A stretch of 39,233 nt of DNA, from IMG/VR virus record IMGVR_UViG_3300046558_000150, positions 1 through 39,233 of that record; one strand, given 5' to 3'. How positions within the stretch are numbered: the stretch's first letter is position 1; each line of letters begins with the position of its first letter. Both the position numbers and the translations under genes were made by a program. Below, one piece after another: positions 1 through 5,296 of this stretch. Origin of the DNA: a virus. Below the pieces are notes generated by a model, which saw only the letters and a list, made by a program, of their open reading frames with translations, ran no database searches and was not told where the DNA came from.

Positions 1-144
1 CTTCGTCTGTTCGCGTCCGGTACCTCTGCAGTCGAGGCACCGCTGTGAGTACTCGTAGTCGGTGCCCTTGCCGACGATGTGTCCGCCCCAGCCACGGCAG
101 GAGGTGCACGGGTTGTTGTCGCGTGCCCAGGCGCGCTCTTTCAC
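1..144 (-). CDS. DnaJ-type zinc-finger protein, partial at left edge
   Basis: The frame is open from a GTG at 144 to the window edge (48 codons). It contains two CxxCxGxG motifs, CTSCRGWG and CLDCRGTG, the signature of the DnaJ central zinc finger. There is no J-domain, so this is a stand-alone zinc-binding protein as is common among small phage genes, not a chaperone. The GTG overlaps the stop of the upstream gene (GTGA), so translation is probably coupled. No stop appears before the edge. Joined circularly to the right end of the window it stays open and in frame with the last minus-strand gene (38484-39173). Function is unknown; binding to nucleic acid or protein is an inference. Confidence 0.7.
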   Translation of the reverse strand, partial: MKERAWARDNNPCTSCRGWGGHIVGKGTDYEYSQRCLDCRGTGREQTK

Positions 145-668
145 TGGGTGACCTTCTCGGGTCTGGGGTTCTGGTCCCAGAGCTCCTGGGAGGTCCAGAG
201 GACGGTGCGGATGCACGCGAACCCTGTGCTGTCGGTGACGGCGGATACGGCGATGCGGTCACCGACGTACAGCCACGCAGCATGGTTCGTGGCCCACAGC
301 ACTCGGGTGGGGGCACGGAGGGCGATGAGTACCTCTTGGAAGGTGAGGTCCGCCTGGCGTCTCATCAGGTCGAACCGTTCACGCGCATGCTCCGACGTGG
401 AGAGCCGTTCTAGGTCGATCACGGGTGCGCCTGGTCGTTTCTCGGTGAAGCCGAGCGGGTCGAAGTTCGTTGCCCCGTACCGGTCCTGCATCGACCGGAG
501 AATCAGGCGGGCCTTCCCTGCGGTGATGTTCGTGGGGACGAGGCGTCTCGCCCCATCCGGGAACCGGTACGTCACATTCGCTGACGTACGCTCCACCCTG
601 TCCGCACCCATCGCACGGAACTCCCGGTCTAGGCGCTTCGCCGGATGGCGGAAGAACTCACTGCCCAT
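141..668 (-). CDS. hypothetical protein, weak HicA-like N-terminal region
   Basis: A 175-residue soluble protein. Its start overlaps the stop of the polynucleotide kinase gene (TGATG), so the two are co-translated. Residues about 10-60 (RLDREFRAMGADRV, then YRFPDGARRLVPTNIT) have the strand-strand-helix look of small HicA/dsRBD-like folds, but the usual catalytic His is not clear. The C-terminal half (about 110-165) is rich in Trp and hydrophobic residues. I do not recognise a family with certainty. The position in the early part of the minus-strand run, next to a nucleic-acid kinase, suggests a role in DNA or RNA metabolism, but this is context only. Confidence 0.75.
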   Translation of the reverse strand: MGSEFFRHPAKRLDREFRAMGADRVERTSANVTYRFPDGARRLVPTNITAGKARLILRSMQDRYGATNFDPLGFTEKRPGAPVIDLERLSTSEHARERFDLMRRQADLTFQEVLIALRAPTRVLWATNHAAWLYVGDRIAVSAVTDSTGFACIRTVLWTSQELWDQNPRPEKVTQ

Positions 669-1081
669 CAGACGTACCCCTTGTACTTGTCGTGGAAGTC
701 ACGGATCACGCGCTCTCCGACCGGCGTCGGGCGCTTCGCATCCCGCTGAATCGCGAGGTCAAGGTCGACCTCGAAGTCACGGACGGAGACCACTGCACCG
801 AGCGAACGAATGAAGCTCGTCAGCTTTCCGGCGTGATCCGGGTTGAGGTTCGTGTTGTCGATCACGATGTCCTTGCCCGCGTCGATCAGCGCCCGGATTG
901 TCGCGTTCTGGACGCGAGTCACGACCTTCTCGTCTACCCGGTGAGGCCGACCGAAGACAGCCATGCGGATGTCGTCACGGTTGACCCTGCCGCGCTCGTT
1001 GGGAAGCTCAGCAACCCACGCCCTCGCCCACGTGCTCTTGCCCGACCCGGGGATGCCCCGCGTCAAGATCACTTCGACCAT
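668..1081 (-). CDS. polynucleotide 5'-kinase (P-loop AAA_33 family)
   Basis: A 137-residue kinase that would transfer the gamma phosphate of ATP to a 5'-OH nucleic-acid end. The P-loop RGIPGSGKST lies at residues about 8-17 and is followed by the NRDDIRMAVFG segment typical of T4 Pnk-type kinases. IVIDNTNLNPDHA around residue 75 matches the family's NTN motif. The conserved region RDAKRPTPVGERVI lies near the C-terminus and resembles the lid. It has only the kinase domain; the phosphatase half of T4 Pnk is missing. The ATG at 1081 is chosen because AAGGAG sits about six bases upstream. It is the first gene after the structured non-coding stretch at 1082-1787. Phage kinases of this type repair host-nicked tRNA or prepare ends for ligation; no ligase is visible here. 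Confidence 0.9.
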   Translation of the reverse strand: MVEVILTRGIPGSGKSTWARAWVAELPNERGRVNRDDIRMAVFGRPHRVDEKVVTRVQNATIRALIDAGKDIVIDNTNLNPDHAGKLTSFIRSLGAVVSVRDFEVDLDLAIQRDAKRPTPVGERVIRDFHDKYKGYV

Positions 1082-1111
1082 CACCAACTCCTTCATTCGT
1101 AGTAGTGAGGA

Positions 1112-1141
1112 GGGCCCAGACGATCCCCGCCGTCCGGGCCC
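1112..1141 (-). terminator. hairpin in front of the kinase gene
   Basis: GGGCCC at 1112-1117 pairs with GGGCCC at 1136-1141, and the stem is extended past one mismatch by GACG/CGTC. No U-run follows in the minus-strand transcript, so it is a stable hairpin rather than a proven terminator. It lies about 30 bases before the start codon of the kinase gene and could act as an attenuator or pause site. Confidence 0.4.
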
Positions 1142-1203
1142 TACCTGTTGCGTCGCGGTTCCCCAGAAACCGCGTGGCACCCCAGATGCCGTTGTGCGAC
1201 CGC

Positions 1204-1245
1204 ACCCCACGTGGGGTCGCTGGTATCCCCGCACCCCAGTGCGGG
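1204..1245. promoter_or_regulatory. two palindromes: ACCCCACGTGGGGT and a CCCGCAC stem-loop
   Basis: Positions 1204-1217 form a perfect 14-bp palindrome around CACGTG. Positions 1228-1245 form a 7-bp stem (CCCGCAC/GTGCGGG) with a CCCA loop. They may be protein binding sites or RNA hairpins in the untranslated stretch before the kinase gene. Nothing in the sequence decides between these. Confidence 0.4.
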
Positions 1246-1255
1246 AAGAGAAGGT

Positions 1256-1281
1256 GGGGCCGGTGCTGACGCACCGGCCCC
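1256..1281. terminator. strong 11-bp stem-loop
   Basis: GGGGCCGGTGC (1256-1266) pairs perfectly with GCACCGGCCCC (1271-1281) across a TGAC loop. It is the most stable hairpin in the region. The minus-strand side is followed by a C/U-rich stretch without a true U-run, so termination is possible but not certain. Confidence 0.45.
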
Positions 1282-1343
1282 GAGGGGTATGCCGGGAGAG
1301 ACAGCAGGTATCCAGCCCGCTTGTCTCTCAGAACCGTCCCCGT

Positions 1344-1390
1344 GTGCGCAGCCGGGATTCGAACCCGGGAAACCCCTCACGGCTCTGCGC
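1344..1390 (-). ncRNA. tRNA T-arm/acceptor-like element (partial or degenerate tRNA)
   Basis: On the minus strand the element has a perfect 5-bp T-stem (CCGGG/CCCGG) around a TTCGAAT loop, then CTGCGC, which pairs with GCGCAG about 20 bases upstream of the T-arm. This is the 3' half of a tRNA. I could not fold a D-arm or a 5-bp anticodon arm, and the expected 5' acceptor strand is not at tRNA distance. It may be a tRNA-like minihelix, a decayed tRNA, or a phage-carried tRNA 3' end used as an attachment core. It is not a confirmed functional tRNA. Confidence 0.4.
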
Positions 1391-1394
1391 TGCG

Positions 1395-1498
1395 CCTTCA
1401 TCACCGGGCCACCCACTCGGGGCACCGCTTACGTGAACCATCAGCGCTGGACCTTCATCGACGGGCCACCCGTGGGCGCCACTTACACGAACCATCAG
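1395..1498. repeat. two diverged 47-50 bp direct repeats
   Basis: Copy A (1395-1444) and copy B (1452-1498) both begin CCTTCATC, share CGGGCCACCC and end GAACCATCAG. They differ by scattered substitutions and a 3-base length change. They abut the tRNA-like element. Read on the minus strand, each contains a stretch resembling the D-arm region of class II tRNAs (TGGCCC..GATGAAGG), so they may be tRNA-derived. A weak open frame also runs through both, but it has no ribosome binding site. Confidence 0.6.
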
Positions 1499-1512
1499 TC
1501 CGAAATCTGTTG

Positions 1513-1529
1513 CGCACCCAGTGGGTGCG
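1513..1529. repeat. 17-bp palindrome CGCACCCA-G-TGGGTGCG
   Basis: A perfect 8-bp inverted repeat around one central base. It lies directly beside the two diverged repeats. It could be an operator or, on the plus strand where TCTTTCCC follows, a weak terminator. Confidence 0.4.
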
Positions 1530-1787
1530 TCTTTCCCTTCGACCTGCTTCTCGGCTTCTCGCCTTCGCGGTCTCCCCCAGCCACTGCGATCGGCACACGT
1601 GAACCACCACGTCACCGCGAACAGAACCCTGCTGGGATTCGTCTCTATTGAGTTCGCCCCGCTCATTTCTGCCGGTGGTCGACCGGGATATGCGGGGATC
1701 AAGTTGTGTACTGCGAACCCGTTTCCGAGTACGCCGAGTACCGGTCCCAGCGGCAAGCCGGGAACGCGGCGGATCGTTTATCGGGGA

Positions 1788-1961
1788 TCAGCCGTGGCGG
1801 TGAACGCCTGTCTTCTCGAGACCGTCCAGAGCGAACGGTTCATCCGGGGAGACCGAGGGGCGAGTCACGGCCCGGTAGAGCAGGACAGCCGAACTGACCA
1901 TCCATGCCCATCCGACGAGTGCCGGCGGGAGCCAGAACCACAGCGGCAGGGAGTCGATCAT
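1788..1961 (-). CDS. small membrane protein, one Trp-rich TM segment
   Basis: A 57-residue protein with one hydrophobic, Trp-rich segment ([20 protein letters not shown]) at residues about 7-27, followed by a polar acidic tail. Its ATG overlaps the stop of the bL36-like gene (ATGA), so the two are translationally coupled. It is the third gene of the leftward operon that starts with the Cro-like regulator. The family is not recognised. Early, membrane-anchored proteins in this position are often exclusion or host-takeover factors, but nothing here proves it. Confidence 0.65.
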   Translation of the reverse strand: MIDSLPLWFWLPPALVGWAWMVSSAVLLYRAVTRPSVSPDEPFALDGLEKTGVHRHG

Positions 1962-2074
1962 GATGACCGCCTCGCGCACGGGGCCGTGCCCGGGTGGACG
2001 ACCACCACGCGGCCGTGTCGTCGGATCACCTTGCAGTGGTCGCAGAGTGCGCGTGTGGTCGGGTAGACCTTCAT
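1958..2074 (-). CDS. ribosomal protein bL36-like zinc-binding protein
   Basis: A 38-residue basic protein starting MKVYP, with the core [17 protein letters not shown]. This closely follows bL36 (RpmJ) of actinobacteria, which starts MKVNPSVKP and carries CDKCRLIRRHGRV. In bL36 the zinc ligands are Cys11, Cys14, Cys27 and His32. Here Cys11 and Cys14 are kept, residue 27 is His, and a Cys lies at 33, so the last two ligands appear exchanged. The Lys/Arg/Gln-rich tail of cellular bL36 is replaced by CARRSS. The start has GAGGAG upstream. It overlaps the upstream HTH gene and the downstream membrane gene by ATGA. It could modify host ribosomes, or the fold may have been reused as an RNA- or polymerase-binding factor; the role is inferred only. 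Confidence 0.75.
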   Translation of the reverse strand: MKVYPTTRALCDHCKVIRRHGRVVVVHPGTAPCARRSS

Positions 2075-2415
2075 GAGGCTCTCCTCGACCGTGATCGGGA
2101 GGGTTGAGCCCATGCGTCCTGAGGCGGGGTGATCCGCGCGGCCTCAGGAATGCTGGTGTCCCGACCTCTTCTCTCGACGCGCATACGCGCGGAGTCGTTG
2201 AGGTCGTAGACAGTGATGCCGAGGAACGTCGCAACGTCCTCGAGTTCACCGGCGGTGTAGCCGGCGATGCCGTGCCATCTGCTTGCGGCCGTCGGGCGGC
2301 TCTTGCGGATGACTCTGGCCAGGTGGGTTATCGTGGTGCAACCAGCACTGCTGAGTTCACCTCTGACCGTGTCGGCCATGGACTGCTGGTAGTCCGTGTC
2401 AGTAATCCCTGTCAT
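2071..2415 (-). CDS. Cro-like HTH DNA-binding regulator
   Basis: A 114-residue protein with a helix-turn-helix region at residues about 25-70 ([20 protein letters not shown], then [15 protein letters not shown]), a lambda-type (XRE) fold. The C-terminus is basic and disordered. It diverges from the repressor gene across a 16-bp palindromic operator, the standard geometry of an immunity switch, so it is the likely Cro or lytic activator. ATG 2415 is chosen because a TAGCGT -10 box at 2428-2423 ends seven bases before it and there is no Shine-Dalgarno, which suggests a leaderless mRNA. It heads the long leftward operon and is coupled to the bL36-like gene. Confidence 0.8.
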   Translation of the reverse strand: MTGITDTDYQQSMADTVRGELSSAGCTTITHLARVIRKSRPTAASRWHGIAGYTAGELEDVATFLGITVYDLNDSARMRVERRGRDTSIPEAARITPPQDAWAQPSRSRSRRAS

Positions 2416-2422
2416 GACCACG

Positions 2423-2451
2423 ACGCTACATCAGTAATTACTGATCGTCAA
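2423..2451 (-). promoter_or_regulatory. leftward early promoter of the Cro-like gene
   Basis: On the minus strand, -35 TTGACG (2451-2446), a 17-bp spacer and -10 TAGCGT (2428-2423). The start point falls at or next to the ATG at 2415, giving a leaderless transcript. The spacer is filled by the 16-bp operator palindrome, so a bound repressor would block RNA polymerase. Confidence 0.65.
2430..2445. promoter_or_regulatory. repressor operator, ATCAGTAATTACTGAT
   Basis: A perfect 16-bp palindrome between the divergent repressor and Cro-like genes. Related sites: TCAGTAATC at 2399-2407 (inside the Cro-like gene start), TCAGTAATTGG at 2470-2480, TCAGTAATTGC at 3396-3406, CAGTAATTCC at 3450-3459, and an 18-bp version around GTAATTAC at 5267-5284. 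The repetition in front of several promoters marks it as the phage repressor/Cro binding site. Confidence 0.75.
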
Positions 2452-2469
2452 CGCTTCATCCCAGATCGG

Positions 2470-2488
2470 TCAGTAATTGGCGTAACCT
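2470..2488 (+). promoter_or_regulatory. repressor promoter -10 and second operator
   Basis: TCAGTAATTGG at 2470-2480 is a partial operator. TAACCT at 2483-2488 is a TANNNT -10 box placed seven bases before ATG 2496, consistent with a leaderless repressor mRNA and autoregulation. No good -35 is visible. Confidence 0.5.
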
Positions 2489-2495
2489 GATGGGC

Positions 2496-2915
2496 ATGGG
2501 AGCTAAGTCACACATGGAACCGCAGGGGTTCTCGGCCGATCTGAACGCGTACCTGAAGAAGGTTCTCGCGGACAACGGCAGGGAAGACCGCAGCGGCCGA
2601 TGGCTCGAAGAGGTCACTGGATTCGTCCGCAGCTACGACTACTGGTCGAAGATCGCGAAGGACTCGCGCGCGATGACGACGAACGACATCGACGTTCTGG
2701 CGAAGGCTTTCGGGATCACCGCGTTCGAGTGGGTCGACCGCACCCAGCAGTACGCGAAGGGCGAAGACGTGCCGGCGCTCGTCCTGAATGTCGGCGACCC
2801 CGTGCAGGATGGCGACACGCTCACAGCAGAGCAGGAGCAGGCGCTCCGGAAGAGCGATCACGAGCTCGCCGCTTACCGTGGCGAGAATGATGCGGAGATC
2901 CCGCACGCAGAGTAG
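2496..2915 (+). CDS. immunity repressor (HTH, ImmR/CI-like)
   Basis: A 139-residue protein. Residues about 40-85 (VRSYDYWSKIAKDSRAMTTN, then DIDVLAKAFGITAFEWV) form a helix-turn-helix related to XRE repressors. The C-terminal 50 residues are acidic and lack the Ser/Lys autoprotease domain of LexA/CI, so RecA-type self-cleavage is unlikely. An ImmA-type metallopeptidase gene follows eight bases later, the pairing known from ICEBs1 and phi105-like elements in which the protease destroys the repressor. An ATG at 2490 is in frame, but ATG 2496 fits the -10 box better. It is expected to bind the TCAGTAATTACTGA sites and maintain lysogeny. Confidence 0.8.
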   Translation: MGAKSHMEPQGFSADLNAYLKKVLADNGREDRSGRWLEEVTGFVRSYDYWSKIAKDSRAMTTNDIDVLAKAFGITAFEWVDRTQQYAKGEDVPALVLNVGDPVQDGDTLTAEQEQALRKSDHELAAYRGENDAEIPHAE

Positions 2916-2923
2916 GGGGATGC

Positions 2924-3373
2924 ATGCGCGACTTGATCCATCACGCCTCGAAACTGGGAGTGAGAGTTCATTTCGCGCACATCGACGATGACCCCAACCT
3001 GCTCGGGTACTACTCCCCTAGGCACAAGGTCATCGTGGTCCGCCTCGGGATGACCTACGCACAGTCACGATGGGTCCTCGGCCACGAGTGCGGACACGCG
3101 CACCACGGACATCGGTGCACCGGGCCCCGCTCTCGAAGCTCAGCAGAGCGCCAAGCGAATGCGTACGCTGCCCGCCTGCTCATCGATCCGATCGAATACG
3201 AGCGGCTCGAGCGGATCAATCCCGATCAGCACTGGCTCGCTGACGAGTTCTCCGTGCACGTCGACGGCATCCACGCGTACGAGGAACACTGCCTCACGAG
3301 GCTCCGCGGCGTGACATACACCGGCGCCAAGATGGGCATCGGCCAGTGGGCGCATCGCGCAGTCCCCGCGTAG
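2924..3373 (+). CDS. immA: ImmA/IrrE-type zinc metallopeptidase
   Basis: A 149-residue protein of peptidase family M78. The catalytic motif HECGHAHHGH (HExxH) follows the hydrophobic strand VIVVRLGMTYAQSRWVLG, and QANAYAARLLID further on is the conserved downstream acidic/helix motif of ImmA. In ICEBs1 the homologue cleaves the ImmR repressor after DNA damage and releases the lytic or excision programme. It lies directly behind the repressor, with AGGGGG as ribosome binding site, so co-expression in the lysogen is expected. How it is activated is not visible. The family assignment is firm; the substrate is inferred from neighbourhood. Confidence 0.9.
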   Translation: MRDLIHHASKLGVRVHFAHIDDDPNLLGYYSPRHKVIVVRLGMTYAQSRWVLGHECGHAHHGHRCTGPRSRSSAERQANAYAARLLIDPIEYERLERINPDQHWLADEFSVHVDGIHAYEEHCLTRLRGVTYTGAKMGIGQWAHRAVPA

Positions 3374-3445
3374 GCCGCGCCTACATCCGGCGATGTCAGT
3401 AATTGCAGGCGTGCCTAAATCACTTAGAAAAGACCCCGTCCCACC

Positions 3446-3475
3446 TTGCCAGTAATTCCTAGCAGGGGTTACACT
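3446..3475 (+). promoter_or_regulatory. rightward promoter with repressor half-site in the spacer
   Basis: TTGCCA (3446-3451), an 18-bp spacer and TACACT (3470-3475). CAGTAATTCC (3450-3459) overlaps the spacer and matches the repressor operator half-site; another (TCAGTAATTGC) lies at 3396-3406. The transcript would cross the attP region toward the small genes and the integrase, so integration genes would be shut off once repressor accumulates. Confidence 0.5.
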
Positions 3476-3580
3476 CGGAGGACATAGAAATCCGCGTGAT
3501 TCTGCGGCAAAACAGGCTTTCACTGGGTGTGTACGTAACAGTTTCGAGTCCCGTTACTCACCCCAGTAAGGAGTAGGGCG

Positions 3581-3602
3581 GGCGGGGGATAAAACCCCCG
3601 CC
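3581..3602. terminator. 8-bp GC hairpin with A-rich loop
   Basis: GGCGGGGG (3581-3588) pairs with CCCCCGCC (3595-3602) across an ATAAAA loop. No T-run follows on the plus strand, so it may pause or partly terminate transcription from the 3446 promoter before the gene at 3657. Confidence 0.45.
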
Positions 3603-3656
3603 GCCTACATCCCCGCCTACATAGCTTCGGATCACGCCTCAATCGAGGGAGTGATC

Positions 3657-3848
3657 ATGACCGTCTTTGGTCTTCGCCGAGGCATTGGCTCACGTCGTCG
3701 CCGCGCACACCTCTGCTCTGGGCCGCTCCAAGCGTCGATGTGCGGTCGCCCGATCAACATGACCGCCAACGTCCCGTTCGGCCGTCCAACCTGCAGGGAC
3801 TGTCTGCGACTCTCAGTGTCCGGACCCCAGGGTAGGAATGGGGAGTGA
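3657..3848 (+). CDS. small Cys-containing basic protein upstream of integrase
   Basis: A 63-residue, Arg-rich protein with four Cys residues (LCSGP, SMCGRP, PTCRDCLRL) that could hold one zinc ion. GAGGGAG lies six bases before the ATG at 3657. The stop overlaps the next gene by GTGA. It sits between attP and the integrase, the usual place for an excisionase or directionality factor, but no winged-helix or MerR-like excisionase fold is evident. Function is unknown. Confidence 0.55.
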   Translation: MTVFGLRRGIGSRRRRAHLCSGPLQASMCGRPINMTANVPFGRPTCRDCLRLSVSGPQGRNGE

Positions 3849-3850
3849 CG

Positions 3851-4033
3851 ATGACTGAGGATGAGATTGCGGCCCTTCCTGATGGGGCAGTTCTTCGAGC
3901 CTCCAACGGAGACACGCTCACGATGGACCGGTATTCACCAAGGCCATGCATGCGCATCAGCGACGGGTCCTACCTCTTCCTCTACAACCTGCATCTCGAG
4001 TACGACCTCAGCGACCTTCGGCGTGAATCCTGA
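3851..4033 (+). CDS. hypothetical small protein upstream of integrase
   Basis: A 60-residue acidic protein beginning MTEDEIAALPDGAVLRA, with the look of a small beta-strand domain. GGGGAG precedes ATG 3851; a GTG at 3845 is also in frame and overlaps the previous stop. Its TGA overlaps the integrase ATG (TGATG), so it is translated together with the integrase. A role as a recombination accessory factor is possible but unproven. Confidence 0.65.
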   Translation: MTEDEIAALPDGAVLRASNGDTLTMDRYSPRPCMRISDGSYLFLYNLHLEYDLSDLRRES

Positions 4034-5253
4034 TGGCTAGTGTCGGGCACCGCATTCTCTCCACCGGAGAAGTCCGATGGCGGGTACAGGCTCGCGTCAG
4101 CGGAAAGGTCAAGCAGACGACCTTCGAGAACAAGGAGGGCGCCGATCAGTTCGCCGATCTCGTCGATAGGCACGGATGGGCCGCGGCCGATGAAGTACGA
4201 CTGCGGCGCATGGAACGCTCGAACGGTGTCCCCACGCTTCGCGAGTACACCGCCCGCTACCTAGACCCGTCGAGCGGCCTGCTCACTGGTATCGAGAAGG
4301 GAACCCGTGAGGGGTACGCGGCCGAAGCTGAGCGCTCTTTCCTGCCCCGCCTCGGCGAGCTCCCGATCGATGCAATCATGAAGCCCGACATCGGGTCATG
4401 GATCGCATGGCAGGAGACGCAGCCCGTCTGGCGCGACCGCAACAAGCCACCCGCGGAGCAGAAGCACGTCTCAGCGAAGACCGTGAAGAACTACCACGCG
4501 CTGCTGTCGGCGATCCTCAAGGCCGCGGTCGACGAGGGCATCCGCAAGGACAACCCCGCGTTCAAGATGCGCATCACTCGAGGTACGAAGCGCGAGAACG
4601 TGTTCCTCTCCCCCGGCGAGTTCTCGACCGTCCTGCATTTCATCCCCGAGCGCTACCAACGCCTCGTCCTGTTCCTCGCCGGCACCGGCCTGCGTTGGAG
4701 TGAGATGAGCGCACTGACGTGGGCAGACGTGAACCTGCACGGCAACCCGCCGACCGTGCGCGTCACGCGCGCGTGGAAGAAGTCCAAGGGCGGGCCCCTG
4801 CTCAAGTACCCGAAGACGTCGAAGTCACGACGGTCCGTCTCCCTGTTCCCAGACCTCGTGGCGATCATGGGCGAACCGGGCGCATCCGACGAATGGGTGT
4901 TCCCCGCGCCGCAGGGCGGTCACATGTGGCACGGCGCGTTCTACACGCGCATCTGGCTCACAGCGATCGCGAAAGCGTCCGACGCGGACGTATGCGCAGC
5001 GCTCGGGCTCGAGCCGCTGCGACGGAAGCCAACCGTGCACGACCTGCGGCACACTCACGCGTCCTGGCTGATCGCTCAGGGCATCCCACTCCCCTACATT
5101 CAGGCACGCCTCGGGCACGAATCGATCACCACCACAGTCGGCACATACGGGCACCTCGTGGCAGACGCGCACGACCAGATGGCGACGGCGATCGCTCTGA
5201 CGCTGACCGACGTCCGCAGGCCCTTTTCGCTAACCCAAGGAGACGATTCGTAA
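4033..5253 (+). CDS. int: tyrosine integrase
   Basis: A 406-residue site-specific recombinase. The N-terminal arm-binding region lies at residues about 1-60 (RVQARVSGKVKQTTFENKEG), the SAM-like core-binding domain at about 70-175, and the catalytic domain at about 190-390. Catalytic residues visible: Arg in TGLRWSEMSALTW, Lys in the following beta-hairpin region (KTSKSRR), His-x-x-Arg in HDLRHTHASW, His in LGHESITTT, and the nucleophile Tyr in VGTYGHL. Length and motif order are complete. It would integrate the phage at a bacterial attB, probably a tRNA gene given the core-like sequence upstream. It is co-translated with the preceding small gene. Expression is probably repressor-controlled from the 3446 promoter. 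Confidence 0.95.
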   Translation: MASVGHRILSTGEVRWRVQARVSGKVKQTTFENKEGADQFADLVDRHGWAAADEVRLRRMERSNGVPTLREYTARYLDPSSGLLTGIEKGTREGYAAEAERSFLPRLGELPIDAIMKPDIGSWIAWQETQPVWRDRNKPPAEQKHVSAKTVKNYHALLSAILKAAVDEGIRKDNPAFKMRITRGTKRENVFLSPGEFSTVLHFIPERYQRLVLFLAGTGLRWSEMSALTWADVNLHGNPPTVRVTRAWKKSKGGPLLKYPKTSKSRRSVSLFPDLVAIMGEPGASDEWVFPAPQGGHMWHGAFYTRIWLTAIAKASDADVCAALGLEPLRRKPTVHDLRHTHASWLIAQGIPLPYIQARLGHESITTTVGTYGHLVADAHDQMATAIALTLTDVRRPFSLTQGDDS

Positions 5254-5260
5254 AGCCGAC

Positions 5261-5290
5261 TTGACATGTCCGTAATTACAGACACATAAT
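5261..5290 (+). promoter_or_regulatory. strong repressor-controlled promoter
   Basis: TTGACA (5261-5266), an 18-bp spacer and CATAAT (5285-5290). The spacer is an almost perfect palindrome, TGTCCGTAATTACAGACA, sharing GTAATTAC with the operator at 2430-2445. The start point falls at or beside ATG 5297. It is the best consensus promoter in the window and would be silenced by the repressor. Confidence 0.75.
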
Positions 5291-5296
5291 TGGCAC

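Larger units (their letters stand above)
1082..1787. other. 706-bp non-coding stretch with hairpins, repeats and a tRNA-like element
   Basis: No reading frame here has both a ribosome binding site and protein-like composition; the long open frames on both strands look like GC-rich chance frames. It lies between the small membrane protein gene and the polynucleotide kinase gene, both on the minus strand, so it would be transcribed as a long untranslated spacer. Contents: four hairpins or palindromes (1112-1141, 1204-1217, 1228-1245, 1256-1281), a T-arm/acceptor-like element (about 1344-1390), two diverged 47-50 bp repeats (1395-1444, 1452-1498), a 17-bp palindrome (1513-1529), and a short direct repeat of CCGAGTAC near 1726-1742. 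It may be a regulatory leader, an antitermination or processing region. Confidence 0.6.
3378..3622. other. putative attP region: core-like sequence with arm-type repeats
   Basis: CGCCTACAT occurs at 3378-3386, 3602-3610 and 3614-3622, the last two exactly 12 bp apart. Between them, about 3530-3557, GTTTCGAGTCCCGTTACTCACCCCA resembles a tRNA 3' end: T-loop TTCGAGT, then CCCGT, a 7-base acceptor strand and CCA. The split sequence is GTTTCGAGTCCCGTT and ACTCACCCCA. Tyrosine integrases often use a tRNA 3' end as core with flanking arm sites, and the integrase gene starts 0.4 kb downstream. The left half of the T-stem is imperfect. The assignment is inferred. Confidence 0.5.

Noticed and set aside
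1344-1440. Complete tRNA gene
   Set aside because: T-arm and part of the acceptor are present, but no anticodon arm or matching 5' acceptor strand at tRNA distance could be folded by eye.
1395-1498. CRISPR-like array
   Set aside because: Only two diverged direct repeats separated by seven bases; no spacers and no cas genes.
1328-1756. 142-residue minus-strand frame through the two diverged repeats
   Set aside because: No ribosome binding site, and its C-terminus (GFESRLR type) is the usual artefact of translating a tRNA T-arm. The in-frame 3-base difference between repeats keeps a small doubt.
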